Source: Jacaranda mimosifolia (taxonomy: Eukaryota > Streptophyta > Magnoliopsida > Lamiales > Bignoniaceae). From it: 64,000 bases of DNA. Below the pieces are notes generated by a model. That model saw nothing but the letters and a program-made list of their open reading frames with translations, did no database searches and was not told the origin of the DNA. Of the stretch, positions 35,841 to 48,088 are shown piece by piece. Made by a program: the position numbers and the translations under genes. The stretch covers positions 12,231,246 through 12,295,245 of the forward strand of contig CM032119.1 in assembly GCA_018894105.1 (NCBI GenBank), written 5' to 3'. Position 1 is the first letter of the stretch. Every line of letters begins with the position of its first letter.

Positions 35841-36620
35841 CCTTTATAATCTTCATGACTCCACCAAAAAACTTTAATGGTTGCTTTCCCTTAGAAGAAA
35901 AACTTTTCTTCCTTTTACCTCCCTTTCTAGTACCCCTAAAGCCCACAAACTTGGAGGAAGAAGTAAACATCAAAGGTTTGTCCTTATCATGGTAGACTTC
36001 ATCTTGATCACCACTTTGATCAATAAAACTCAGCAAGGATGTGAGGATCAAATCCTCATGGAGATCATTGTCCATTACTATGTCCCAGTTGAAAAGTTTC
36101 TCCAAGCTTAATCATCTTTAGACCGTAGTTGATGACATATGACTTCACATCTATCATAGCTTGAAAAATCTCCTCTGACAACATGAACTTCTCATACCCT
36201 ATTACTTTACAATTCTTGTAAACTTAAACCAAGGTACTATTCATGTGTCCTTGAAATTTTTGAAGTTTGTAGATGCCATAATGAGATAATGGGATAGAAT
36301 GATCCTTAACCCAATCCATGAACTTTTCACGTGTCTCTCGATCTACATTAATCCCCATAGGATTAAGAGCACCATGATATAGGACATAAATCCTTTTCTT
36401 AGAATCTAGAACGACTTTTGAGGTTAAGTCAATTGTGGAAGTTTGGCTCGGTAGGTTTATTGGTTTCCAAAATAACATGGAGTGGATTTTTAGCCATTTT
36501 GAGATTTCACAAATCCTCAAAGGCGAAAAAGAGAATATAAGCATGCGATTGAATATTGACATTGCAAACATGTTCATGCTCTTTCAAGCATGTTTATCTC
36601 CCACTATTTTATCAAATCCT
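35806..36620 (-). pseudogene. Copia gag remnant
   Basis: The frame at 36105-35806 reads 'DIVMDNDLHEDLILTSLLSF', an acidic stretch, then a basic stretch 'GTRKGGKRKKSFSSKGKQPL' leading to the zinc knuckle. That is the usual end of copia gag. A second frame at 36577-36224 (DRETREKFMDWVKDHSIPL..) lies where the gag core should be, but I cannot match it to the gag family with confidence. Confidence 0.6.
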
Positions 36621-38423
36621 TCACCCCCTAAAATAATTCTAGAAATCTCATTTCCTAGTGAGAATCAAGATCCTAAGGATTTGTAAGTGGATCCATGACT
36701 CGTGAGACATCCACAAATAATCAAAAAGTAAGCAACTTTTGCTAATCGCATCTCATGCAACTCTTGATATATTTTGCCTCACTTTTTATGTAGACCCATG
36801 ACTCGTGCAACATCTACATTACTAGGTGTTAAGTCAAACCTATCAATCAAACTTTGATTCGAGATAGCTCCACAATATCCCACGACTTGTGTGCTAATGC
36901 ATAGAGGTTCTCAAATCAAAGGTGCATCATATGCTAAGTGTATGGTCACAACTTTCCACCATAAATGTGACCTACAACTCATGAGACATCACATAATTGA
37001 TGGTAGCATCGTCATGCCACATACTATTAGTAGAAGGCATTGATTAATTAAAACTCCTTTTAATTTATATCCATTTTGATTTAATATTGTAAGCACTTAG
37101 ACATTCTAAGTGGAGGGTTTTTTTTGCTTGCAAAGATCTCATCATTTTATCTTCTTATTTAGATTTTCTATATCCTAACCATGCATCATATATATCCTAA
37201 CCCTAGCATGCTCCTAGGATGGGATGATCATGAGTCTAACTAAGTGATGCACTTAGAGCCATAGGTGCATCACTTAGTTGATTTTAAGTAGGTTGATTAA
37301 ATCTGGCTATTACATGGATGTATCTCATACATTCATGGGTCTTCTTAGGTCTCCATACCTCCAAAGGTCTACTTGCTCCTTGTAATATTTACAAGAGAAA
37401 GAAGTCTCCACTCCAAGTGGTTCTACTATCATAACATTTAAAAGATAGAAATTAAGAGGCATTCAAGCCCCAATTTAATATAACCCAATTCAATAAAACT
37501 CATTTCAACAACTTGAAATAAATAAAATCAATATTAAAGGCTCATAATCAACCTCATTCATTCATCATCTGTTCAACAATTAAATGAACAATAAATAAAT
37601 ATAGAATTAACAATTAGTTCCAACAATTAAATGCTTATCTCATAAACAATTGATTGGTCAAGCAAAAATAAGCATAACATTTATGTATCTTATTTTTGCA
37701 CAAAATAGGAGATTAACTTGAACAATTTTCTAAAAGCAATCAAAATTGTCAAACATAATTTTGAGAACTTATACAACAATTGTGCACCTATCTAGCATGA
37801 TTTAGTTCACTTTTGGTCACAAAAAGAACACAAAACCACACCATAAGTCGTGCAAAACCGAAACTAGACACTGCTGCCCGATTACTGTTCACAACCATGC
37901 GGCAGCTTGCCCTATTTCAAGGTTAGCACCAAGTCAAATTGATTTTGCCTTAATTTTTGGGCACCAAAAATTTTATGACACTTCCTAAGCATTAAATCAC
38001 ATATTATAGATGAATTCTCATATCCAAAACACCTTTTAAAAATGGAAATTCAAGTGTTCAAACATGTTTCAAACTTCAAGTTCAAGTAAGAATCACATTC
38101 TTCAAAAATCTCCAATAAACTGCAATCAAATTGGATCCAAAAATTATCAAAACATCTTAAGATCAAATTTAACATGTTAAATCAATATATACCATCAACT
38201 AATGCCAAATCAAAATTCAACATTAGCAACTATGACTTACAATATGCTCAACATATGAATTAACACCTTAAAACACATATTAGCACAATTTCAATTCATC
38301 AAGCATCGAGCCACATACAACATCCAAACACTCCAATCCATAGTTTGGATCAAGTATTTGGTGATTTTGACCAATTCATCACATGAATCAATCAATCAAA
38401 AATTCAAATCATAGCATGAATTA
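36621..38423 (-). other. Copia 5' leader with a repeated motif
   Basis: About 1.8 kb between gag and the PBS with no long frame. Four variants of 'catgactcgtgagacatc' occur at about 36693, 36785, 36880 and 36970. The right half (37440-38400) is A-rich and repetitive. This is probably the 5' untranslated region and packaging leader. Confidence 0.5.
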
Positions 38424-38436
38424 GGCTCTGATACCA
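38424..38436 (-). other. Primer binding site of copia
   Basis: The minus strand reads tggtatcagagcc, the standard match to initiator Met-tRNA, two bases inside the LTR end at 38439. Confidence 0.92.
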
Positions 38437-38438
38437 CT

Positions 38439-39015
38439 TGAAGGCACATGTAGCACTAGGATCCAATAATTAGACACTTTAAAAACTGAAAATAACTAGG
38501 CCATACATGTCACAAGGATCTAAACATGCTTATGATTCAGATTTGGAAAGAAGATTACCTTGATTCACTCAAAAACCAAGGAGATGTTAAAGGTGACTCT
38601 AATAGGCAGAAACTATCTCACAGCGGCAGCTCAATTTGGATGCAACTTTTGCCCAATCCAAACTCCTCCAAAAATTACAGTATCTTTTCGATTCCTTGAT
38701 GAATGTACTTTTAAAAAATCAGCTCAAAAAGCCTCAGGAAAGTGCTAGAAAAAAACTGCCAAGCGGACTGCCCTAACAGTGGATCTCCAAAAGCAAGCAA
38801 TCCAAGTGTCATGCCTCTAATTGTTATTATCCACACACCAATACTAGATCCTTATCTCCTTAATATCAGCTGGAAAATAGTAAGATAAAGGCTTGATTTG
38901 AGGTAGGAGAAGAAGAGAGGAAGTGAAGCTTCCACACATGAGGCAACACTTTGAGAGTTGGAGGAAAAATGTGAAAGAATCTAATTCTTCACGATGTGAT
39001 TAAGTTGGCCGCCTA

Positions 39016-39070
<55 letters not shown>

Positions 39071-40721
39071 TGTGTGTGTGTGTGTGTGTGAGAGAGAGGA
39101 TGGTGTGATGCCAAGGTGGCATCACACCTTCCTCAAGGTGACGCCAACTTGGCCTTACAAGTTGGCAAGTTGCAATTCAAATTTGAATTTGAATTTTATG
39201 TGAATTTCAATTTCATTTGGAATATAATTTCAAATTAATTAAAATGCCACACCAAATGAACCTTTCATTTGAATTTTCCCTCCAAAATTGATTTTCTTCA
39301 TTAATTAAATTAAACACTTTAATTTAATTAATTAACCTTTGACTTAACTCTTAAGTCAATTAGCTTAACTCTTAAGTCAATTAGCTTAACTCTTTAAGCT
39401 AGGAATTGTCAACTTAACTCTTTAAGCTAACTTGACCAGTTGATTGTCATGTTGCACAAAATAATTAACTCCCTAATTATTGGTCTAATTTAACTTTTTA
39501 AATTATTTGATCAATTTAACAATTACATTAATCAAGCCAAAATTGACCTCAATTTTGTCAACCCCAAAATCGGACCACTAGTATTGTTTTTCTAACTCTT
39601 AGAAAATTCTCCTTCATCAAGTAGGAAATGCAATTGGCTTTCATATGCGACCCATTTGGTTGTACCATTCATTGGACATAGGCTTACCACTCCTTGTGAC
39701 TTTTGAATATCATATATTCATTTTAGTTTAAACTCCTTTAAACTAATCGACTAAATTTAATTAATCTCTATTAATTAAAGAGTACCCAATCTCCATGGTC
39801 GATGTCTAACCTCAAGCCCATGAAGCCCAACTAATTGGCCTAAATGAATGCTTTTGGAGAACCATTCTAGCTCTATGCGTACCATGCAAATACGGTCCTT
39901 TCGTCTCCTACCTCCTAAAAGAGGCCTAGGGCAAGATACTTGTCGGCTCCTTAATAACCTCGATACTATATATCTATTCAAATGTTTGATTCCATTAATG
40001 ACCTCATCTTTGGAAACTCCTTTTCCAAATTATTATACTGTCTTGCGCAAGGACTCCTTGGAATCGATTATTATAGAATACATAGGAGATGCACTCGATG
40101 AGGAGTCGGATCCCATCTTAGATCTCACAAACCTCTATATAGCTCATGCCCAACCTCCACTCGTACAACCCGCTATGTGGCCAAGGAAGAGTTAAAGTAG
40201 GAGGACCTAAACATAAGGTTACCATGGATCCTCAAGTCAAATGATTAATTATATGCACTTGCGTAAGCTGGAGAACCTGTCACTACCGACTTGCCTCTTT
40301 GGCTATCTAGTTGATTCTCCGAGTGGGCCTTCAATACTTTATTCCCTAGCAATCACCCACTAACATGCATCAATATCTCATATGAGATTGCTCATGGAAT
40401 GGAGCAATATCGAACTCCTTTGATTTATGCATCGTTAGTGCAAGTTTATTTAGATCTTACATGCCATGTCCCATAAGATCCTATGACTTGAAAGATTTAA
40501 CATCATTACTATATAAGACTTATTCCAAGATCACCACTCAGTGCGTGATCAAGTCCCGTAATCTCGTGTGCTCTAAGGGCTTCAACCAAATGCCAATAAA
40601 GTGTATATAAAAGCATAAGATGAAGATAACTATTTAAAGAATATCATTCAATCAAGATAGTATCACAAGTGAAATAGTTTACAACACCAATCTAATTGGT
40701 TTGCGGGGCACTATTCCAACA
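38439..40721 (-). repeat. Copia 5' LTR
   Basis: Partner of 30537-32760. It has an expanded CT/TA/GA/GT microsatellite at 39015-39099 and an extra 'cttaactcttaagtcaatta' tandem copy near 39360 compared with the other LTR, plus short private insertions near 38825-38880. Confidence 0.9.
39015..39099. repeat. Compound palindromic microsatellite (CT)n(TA)n(GA)n(GT)n(GA)n
   Basis: (CT)n is followed by (AT)n then (AG)n, so the first ~55 bases form a near-perfect inverted repeat centred on the AT run. A (TG)n tract follows. The partner copia LTR has only 'tctctctccctatatctatatatagagtg' near 31128, so the tract expanded after insertion. Confidence 0.9.
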
Positions 40722-41157
40722 TTTTAGTCATTCATAGGTAAGTTGGAGTTAGGGTTAGCTATAGAGTATTAGATAAATTTTTGTCATTTCATACATATAT
40801 ATATATATATATATTAAGTTTTCCAGACCTTCATTTTGACATCTGAAACTTTTCCACCACTTTCAAAATAGTCCCCCAGCTTCCAATCATCTTGTGTTCT
40901 AGCCCCCCAATCTCAATCAAAACCCTTAACTTCCATCTTTCCCACATTGACCCCTTTTAAGTTTGTATGCTTGATGATTAGGTCTAATTTTAATAATTTT
41001 TTGGTCCTCCTATTTCTCTAATATCATCTGAAGACCCTAATTAATTTAAGTTTAATTTTAATTAAGGTCCATCTTTTGTTTTTATTATTTTCTACCAAAA
41101 ATTATTTAATTAAATTCTTAATTTTTCCAAATTTTATTTAAGAATTGGGGTGTTACA
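40722..41157 (-). repeat. Gypsy 3 3' LTR, right piece
   Basis: It continues the LTR after the copia insertion and aligns with 47670-48088 ('aggtaagttggagttagggttagct', 'agaattggggtgttaca'). On the minus strand it starts TGTAACACCCC. Confidence 0.85.
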
Positions 41158-41170
41158 ATCATCCCTCTTA
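41158..41170 (-). other. Polypurine tract of gypsy 3
   Basis: The minus strand reads ctttaagagggatgat just before TGTAACACCCC, a worn polypurine tract at the same place as in gypsy 1 and 2. Confidence 0.55.
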
Positions 41171-41649
41171 AAGAATTTGATCCCCCAAATTCTCTTATAT
41201 TGTTCAATGAGGTTCACCATATCATTATTTAATATCCTTTCATTACTAAGGCAGTTCTTTTGGTAACTTTTGTGAATCCTAAGTGACATTTATTTCATTA
41301 ATACTTTTAGATTTTTCTCTCCTTGGGTTTCCAAAAATATCCAACCCTTTACTCAGGCATTAGGTGTCTCCTCATGTTTTAGGATTAACTAACCATGACA
41401 CAAATTTTCATCATTACTTAAATTTTCTCCTAGTCTTCATGATTGAACTTATTGGAAATAAATTAGATTATTTCAAAAGAGAGTTCAAACCTTCCTTGAT
41501 GAGTTTATGACATCACCAAGTACTTTATGCTTGTAAACCTAACCGGCAAAACTTATGTACATTATCACATATCACATCCATACTTAGAAGATCTATTTTT
41601 ACACTGATAGAGCATGTGTTTAGGAGTTTAGATCATACCTTTAGCTACT

Positions 41650-42720
41650 TGTTTTCCTTTATCTCTTTGAGCACTTGAGGTTGATTGCTTATTTTTAGGC
41701 AATCCCGAACAAAATGTTGATCGCTACCACATTACATATTTATTTTTTGTTTTTTCTAACAAGCACTTTTATTATGATGGGAGTCACTGCAGAAGCTACA
41801 AACCTCCATTAAGGTTAGTTGGGGTGCCCGGGGTTTATCTCTAGCAACCATGAGCGACTAGCTAATATCCCAATTTGGACCTTCTGTCATTTTCCTCCCA
41901 ATATTGTCCTTATCATTTCTTAAGCCTTAAATTAAATAGTCTTTCCTTGCTTAATCTTTTCTTCATTCTTATACATCTCATGCGTTCTTACTTTCCTTCC
42001 TTAATCTTCCCTTAATTCTTATACATCTCATGCGTTCTTGCTTTCCTTCCTTAATCTTCCATTCATTCTTATACATCTCATGGGATTCTTGCTCCATCTG
42101 TAAGTCTATTTAAAGCTTCCTCAAATTTAGACTATTCATAAGGTCTAAAGGTCTACCATATTTCAGATCTCAATTCCCCAACAAATTTTCTAACCTTACA
42201 CCTCCCTTCTCTAAGTGTACACGATGTGTGCCGAATTAACCTACTAACCCTAGATTTGTACTGCCATACTATCATTTTTCCTTGAGTAAGATCTATAAAA
42301 TCTTGTCTTCACCCATCCCTTACTTTTTGTGATATGAATCTATCTATAAATTCTCATATGAAATTTCCTCAAGTACAGGGTATTTTCTAATGTTCCCATA
42401 GTTGGCTTACTAAGACCCATCATTATCAGCAATTCTTTCCAGAAGAAAAATAATGTGTATAAACTTGGAATCATCGGGGTAGCCTAGCATCTAGAAGATA
42501 TCTTCAATCTCCCTAATCCATGCTTCCCCATTTTAGTGATATGTTTCTCCCATAAACTTTGGAGGGTAAAACCTAAGGAAGTGTACTAAAGTTTCAAATT
42601 TTGGAGGTTCTTTGCTTTCCTTGGAATTAATTATCTAACCATGTTGTTGAAAAGATTGTATGAAATGTTGCCATGTGGTAATCATCTGTGCTATTATATG
42701 TCATCCTACTTCTGAATTTA
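41650..42720 (-). pseudogene. Gypsy 3 gag remnant
   Basis: The minus strand from about 42610 reads 'PPKFETLVHFLRFYPPKFMG', 'NGEAWIREIEDIF*MLGYPD' and 'KFIHIIFLLERIADN', the retrotransposon Gag domain. The zinc knuckle near 41740-41700 keeps CGSDQHFVRDC but has lost the first Cys to a stop. A 50-bp triplication (41941-42091) lies between them and shifts frame. The remaining ~500 bp to the PPT hold no protease or RT, so pol was deleted. Confidence 0.75.
41941..42091. repeat. Three-copy 50-bp tandem repeat in gag
   Basis: Units begin 'ctttcctt(g/c)cttaatctt' at 41941, 41991 and 42041 and end 'catctcatg(c/g)(g)(t)ttctt'. Units are 50, 50 and 51 bases. Fifty is not a multiple of three, so each copy shifts the gag frame. 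Confidence 0.85.
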
Positions 42721-44466
42721 CCACTGGGTCTCGTGTCACTTCCTCAACACTTATTAGATGCCTTTATTCTAAAGTATCGTTCTCTAGATTTTCCGACTGT
42801 GCAAATGCATTGAGGTTAGTTTTTGCGATGTCCTTTAGTAGGTTGCAAGGCTTTTTAGTCTTGTATGCCACACTATCTATATTGTTTGATGAGATGTTTA
42901 TTAATTAGTACTCAATCTTATTAATTGTTGTTGCACAAATTTGCAATATATACACAATTTTCTAAACACAAGATAAACTAGGACCTAATCAGTTTTTAGG
43001 TTAGCACTAATATCATAAATTCTTTTTTTTCTTACTTTTCTTTTTCTACATGTGGTATTTATGAAATGTTTGCTAAGCTAATGGATAACCTAACCTTTGA
43101 TAGAAAGATCACAACTAGGTCTAATACAGTCGTTATGGGCATCTATAATGATTGTTCCAAAAGCAATCTCGTAATATATATATATATAAGATTATGGTGT
43201 AACTTTCTCATTAATCTTTAATCTCAACAAATATTCTATCGTGCATTCTTATCACCAAAGTTTATGTTCCTTACTACATTTTCCTCTTTGCCTTCTTATT
43301 TTCCTCCTTTATCCAGTAATCTTTTAGTGTCCTAGTTCAATCTGACCTTGAGACTTCTTCAAGTATTCTTCCATCTAACATATCCTCTCCCAGTCTATAT
43401 TTCTTATGTTCCTTTCCTATTCATTCTCATGATGTTTATTAACATATCATTCTTCTTCATAACCAAGTCATCATTATTCTATTTTCATCAACACCATCTT
43501 TCTTCTCTTCTGGTTCCTCGTCCTCTGTTAGTCTATTATCTTTATACTAGTTGTCATTATCCTGCTATTATACAGACTCATTCCTTCAAATTCTATGCCT
43601 ATTTCTTAAGAAATATATATATTAATCACTCATTTTAGAAAAATAACCGATTTGCTATACCTAATTTCCATATACATATTCAAATAAGGTTACAATTCTC
43701 AAATTATTTGCTCTTTTTTAGTTAAGAAGATTATATACTTGATTCCCTAGAAAGATAGGATTACTGCTCTTTATTTATGAACTTTGTATCCTTAATTTTT
43801 AGCGGTGAATCATGTATCATCAAAATCCCAATTCCCATTTTTCGGCCATATTTTCCTAATATATTAATAACAATCATTCTATCTTGTTATTCCTATTTGG
43901 TAAACTTCAAATTTCATATCCTTATTTGATACTCGGCTTTCAAATTTTAGTATTGGTCACATACCTCATGAATAGTGCTATGCCCTTTTGCTCGGATTCC
44001 CAAGGTGACTCATATAGGCAATCAAATCTTTTTCCTTATTCATTCTCATCTTATAGTCATATTAATCCATTCTCTTATTATTAATGTACTAATTCCTCCA
44101 AATAGTCTCACCATTCAAGTCACGCCCATATACATGTGTCAAATATCTCTTATCTTGATCATCATTCTAATCATCGAATTCGGCTCTATCTAAAATGCTC
44201 ATCTTTCCATCTAATTAAACTCTCAAGATATATTTGTATTTTATATATATTCCCAAGCATTATCCTTCAAACCACCTGATACCTTTAGAGTAATGGGTCA
44301 TGTGGTGGTTGGTCGCTCCAATCATAATCCTTTACTTCGTCAGATCATGCATTATCTCAAAAAATTTATATCCTATCTAAATTTCAAGGTCAAACTTAAT
44401 CTCCTCTAATTCATTAATTCCATGTTCCACAGATCATTTTCTAACATAGCTCAGGTTTTTCATAAC
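42721..44466 (-). other. Gypsy 3 leader between PBS and gag
   Basis: AT-rich with pyrimidine-rich runs (43340-43620). No recognisable protein. The right 600 bp resemble the leader of gypsy 1 at 9640-10845. A run of 'ta' dinucleotides lies at about 43175. Confidence 0.5.
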
Positions 44467-44482
44467 CCAAGCTTTGATACCA
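44467..44482 (-). other. Primer binding site of gypsy 3
   Basis: The minus strand reads tggtatcaaagcttgg, a close match to the initiator Met-tRNA type, three bases inside the LTR end. Confidence 0.88.
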
Positions 44483-44485
44483 CTT

Positions 44486-47400
44486 TGGTTGCACCCTACT
44501 CAAGAGGTGCCCACTCCCAACTGAGGTTCTACTGTGATCTAAAAATAAATATTTTTTTTTCAAATCAAATAATTCATTAGGGCTAATAAAATAAGGTGAC
44601 ATACCAACAACTTTCTTCAAGTTCATATTTAACCTCAAGATAACAGAAAGTCACACATAACACTGCAAAATCTAACAACCTTATTTCCATTGTAACTCTA
44701 GCTTATTACAAACTACGTATGAGTATACATCTACAAAAATTAAATACCTAATATATCATGTTGATTGAGCTTTTGCCATCATTCGATTCCCAATGAGGCA
44801 ATGAATAAAAAGAACAACATGAAAGCAGTAAGTCCAAATGATTTAGGGAGCGAGTGTGCTAATGAATGACTTAAATCTATCCTCATGTTGATCATGAATC
44901 AAATTAAAAGTAACCATTTTAACATATTCTTTCTAATTCAAGATGGAGATACCCTATTCCCAAAAGGGGAACAAAAATCGATACACATGGTTTCTCATAA
45001 GAAAATTTTCTTTCAAAGTCCTAAGTGATCCATCTCAACATCATCATATACCAATGTTAAGACTTCACAAAATCCAATGCTCTTTTTTTGGGGAAGTAAT
45101 TAAGCATCAAGAGAAACAACATGATTTATATGATTTTCAGACAATCAATTGATTTTCATTAAATATTCAAGGCCCCAAAGCATAAATTTTAGAACGTATT
45201 AGTCAGTTTCGCAATAGGTTGTTGGTCGTTCTCTGATCTTATCTCTCAACTTTTGAAAATAATGAAATCTTTGTCCCTCCAATTTCTAAGTGCATGACCA
45301 GTTACATGCCTGTTCAATACTCGCGTAGCTAACCTCTAACTAATGTGAGGCCAGATTCTTCCAAGAGAGGTACTAATCAAAAATCTCTAGCCGACGGCCC
45401 CGATATCACCCAGTATACATCCAAATCTAGCCTTGGGCCTAAATATAACTTCTCTAGGTTGTCCATCTAGTGTATTAGCTTCCTAGTAGCATCCTCAAGG
45501 ACGTAATAATTAAACAAGTTTCCAATAGCACATTTCATGTTATTACACATTTGCCACAAATAAAATCATCAACATAAGTCGCAATTAGTGACATTGTAAT
45601 CGAGTCTCAGTATAGTATCAAATTGTGACAATGTGTTCGTTCAACTTTGATTTTCAATATATGAGAAACTACTCATCATAATTAAAATATAATGAAAACA
45701 TGCATCAAGGATCATGCAGTGAAGTTATAGATACAGCATACAGGTTTTTTCCCTAACAATATATTTTTGTATTAGCGAGTATAAAACTCACTTGGCATGT
45801 GTCAATGGATTCCATAGTAGCTTAGATAGCTCGCGTGCTTGCTTCCCAATAAATCTAGAGTTTTATCATAAGATAACATGAATTAGTATTATATTAATTC
45901 ATTGAGTTGTAACGTGTCTATCCTAGTGTCCTTATTAAGCTTTAGTATTCAAATTATTTTATCATGTCATATTTTCCTAATCTTGTTTTTATACTAAGAT
46001 GCTAATCAATTAGTTTGGGCATACTCGGTTCCCCATTAGTGCATCCTCAATAATCCCACTGACTCACGCTGCTCAGTCCAACATCTGATATATTAATTAA
46101 CACAACCATATTAGTCCTTTTGTCAAGGTTGCCTCTTAGCTCCACTTCATTCCATTTGGTAGCCCTTTCTTAGGTTTTAATCTAATTAATAACATATAAG
46201 TTGCTTATATGCATACCAATTGTTATAACTTTTGATTAACATCATTATATATAAAACTTTTCACAATTGGTGTGTTTGTTAGCATCTTATACATTTCTTA
46301 TTTTTATTTTATCTTATTTTTTAACAAAATTACGTATTTTAAAAAGTAAGCACACAATATGCACAATTAAGAACGACAGTATTTTGCTATGAATTTATAT
46401 TCTAGCTATAAGTAATTACACAAATTCTGTATTTTAAAATTTTATATTCGTATTTAACATTTCTTTATCTTATTGATAGATTCTTTTTATTCATATATAA
46501 TTCTTTTATTGCAAATTTTGCTTGATCATACTAAATAGTTACATACTTAATATTATCATTTATTTAGTTTAAATATTATCTAAATTTAGTTATAGGTGGA
46601 AGGCACAATTAGTTATTTATTAAGTCACAAATTTTTTTAATAATTATTTTTATTCTTTAAAATTGTTTAACTCGATCAATTTTAATTTAACTTATCAGTA
46701 ATCTCGTGATCTACTAATACTTAGAGTATATTCAAGTGTATGAAAATATAATGTCCCAATTTGAATTAGCATCACTCCTTAATTTAGATTCAAGCTTACT
46801 TATACGCTAATATCCATTTGAGTTATTTCCTAGAATGATGATCGCGATACCTAATTTATTTCGAGAATAACGAAATTTTATATTATGGAGCTCAATTATT
46901 GAATAGTTGTCCTGTTTAACTTTTAATATAACTTTATGCATAATGTATATGTTATCTTTGTAGGGTTCTCATTTGGTTCGCTACTCTTTAACTGTGCAAG
47001 TCCAATTTTCTAATTAATTTTTGTTCTTAATAGCAACGAAATTAATCTTTAATTTAAGTCAAAATTGTAATTTAGCAATTACATTTCTTATTAAACTGAA
47101 GTTTTATATTAAAGTTTCAACTATGATTACAATTGAATCGAATAATATTCAATTAAAGAGAACTTACCTAAATTGGATTGAATTTGGATCCAATTTGGAT
47201 CTAATCTCAAGCTGAAAATAGTTCAGACAAGTGCAAAATTAAAATCTCTTCGCTACCCTCAGAATCGCCGCCGCCGGAAAATACCACTAGCACCACCAAG
47301 ATGTTCACCTTGATGAACTGATTGAAACCCCTCAGCCAATTTTAGCTTTCACCACCAAATTAATTTGGGCAAAATCGCCACGAATCTCCTAATACTGCCA

Positions 47401-48088
47401 CTTGCAGACAGCTTTAATTCCTCCATTTCAATTGGTCAAAAATCAAACCCAAGAATACCACAACGTTCCTCTCTATGAACCCATTAAAACCCCTCTATCA
47501 CTTTTGGATTTCCACCACAGGAAGTAGTAAACCCATCACCACCATCGTCAAACTCTGCCGCCTCTCAAGTTCCCATCCAGTTTGCCATTTATTTTGAGAG
47601 TTTTAGTGTGGTTCTATTCCTCAAGAAAATGGGAAGATTCCTATGGTGTTAGTTTCTCAGTTTTCGGTCGTTTGTAGGTAAGGTGGAGTTGGGGTTAGCT
47701 TTAGAGAATTAGATAAAAATTCCATCCTTCCTCGAATATATATAAAGCTATTTTTCAAATCTTCATTTTGACCCCCAAAACTTTTCCATTGCTTTCAAAG
47801 TGGTATCCCAACTTCCAACAGCTTTACATTCTCACCCCACAATTTTAATCAGCTTCCAGACTTATGTCTCTCCCATATTGACTCCGTCTGAGTTTGTGTG
47901 CTTGACAATTAGGTCCAATTTTAATGATTTTTTGGTCCTCCTATTTTTCTAATATCATCCAAAGACTCTAATTAATTTAAGTATAATTCTAATTAAGGCC
48001 CATCTTTTTATTTTATTATTTTCTACCAAGAATTAATTAATTAAATTCTTAATTCTTCCAAAATATATTTAAGAATTGGGGTGTTACA
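44486..48088 (-). repeat. Gypsy 3 5' LTR
   Basis: About 3.6 kb, bounded tggttgcaccc to gtgttaca on the plus strand. It is longer than the left copy because of an extra ~770 bp at about 46392-47161 that has no counterpart at 30012. The CCACC/CCGCC-rich block is at about 47260-47590. Confidence 0.85.
46392..47161. other. ~770-bp length difference between gypsy 3 LTRs
   Basis: The left LTR goes from 'tttgctatga' directly to 'tttacccaaattgg' at about 30012; the right LTR has an AT-rich segment in between. No clear terminal repeats or target duplication mark it as an insertion, so it could equally be a deletion in the left copy. It contains no gene that I can see. Confidence 0.55.

Larger units (their letters stand above)
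30537..40721 (-). mobile_element. Ty1/copia element nested in gypsy 3 LTR
   Basis: LTRs 30537-32760 and 38439-40721, each TG..CA (tgaaggcac to ccaaca), enclose a 5.7-kb interior. Minus-strand order is PBS, leader, gag, protease, integrase, RT, RNase H, PPT, which is the copia order with integrase before RT. LTRs of 2.2-2.3 kb are long for copia. The expected 5-bp target duplication reads ttttg at the left and tttta at the right, a 4/5 match. The homologous site in the other gypsy 3 LTR (about 47665) shows the uninterrupted sequence. Confidence 0.92.
28214..48088 (-). mobile_element. Ty3/gypsy element 3, gag-only, split by a copia insertion
   Basis: The left (3') LTR runs 28214-30536 plus 40722-41157; the right (5') LTR is 44486-48088. 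A perfect 5-bp target duplication ttaac lies at 28209-28213 and 48089-48093. PBS (44467-44482), gag and PPT (41158-41170) are in order on the minus strand. The interior is only 3.3 kb and has gag but no protease, RT or integrase, so it is a non-autonomous deletion derivative. The copia element 30537-40721 sits inside its 3' LTR and is therefore younger. Without copia the element is about 9.7 kb. Confidence 0.9.
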
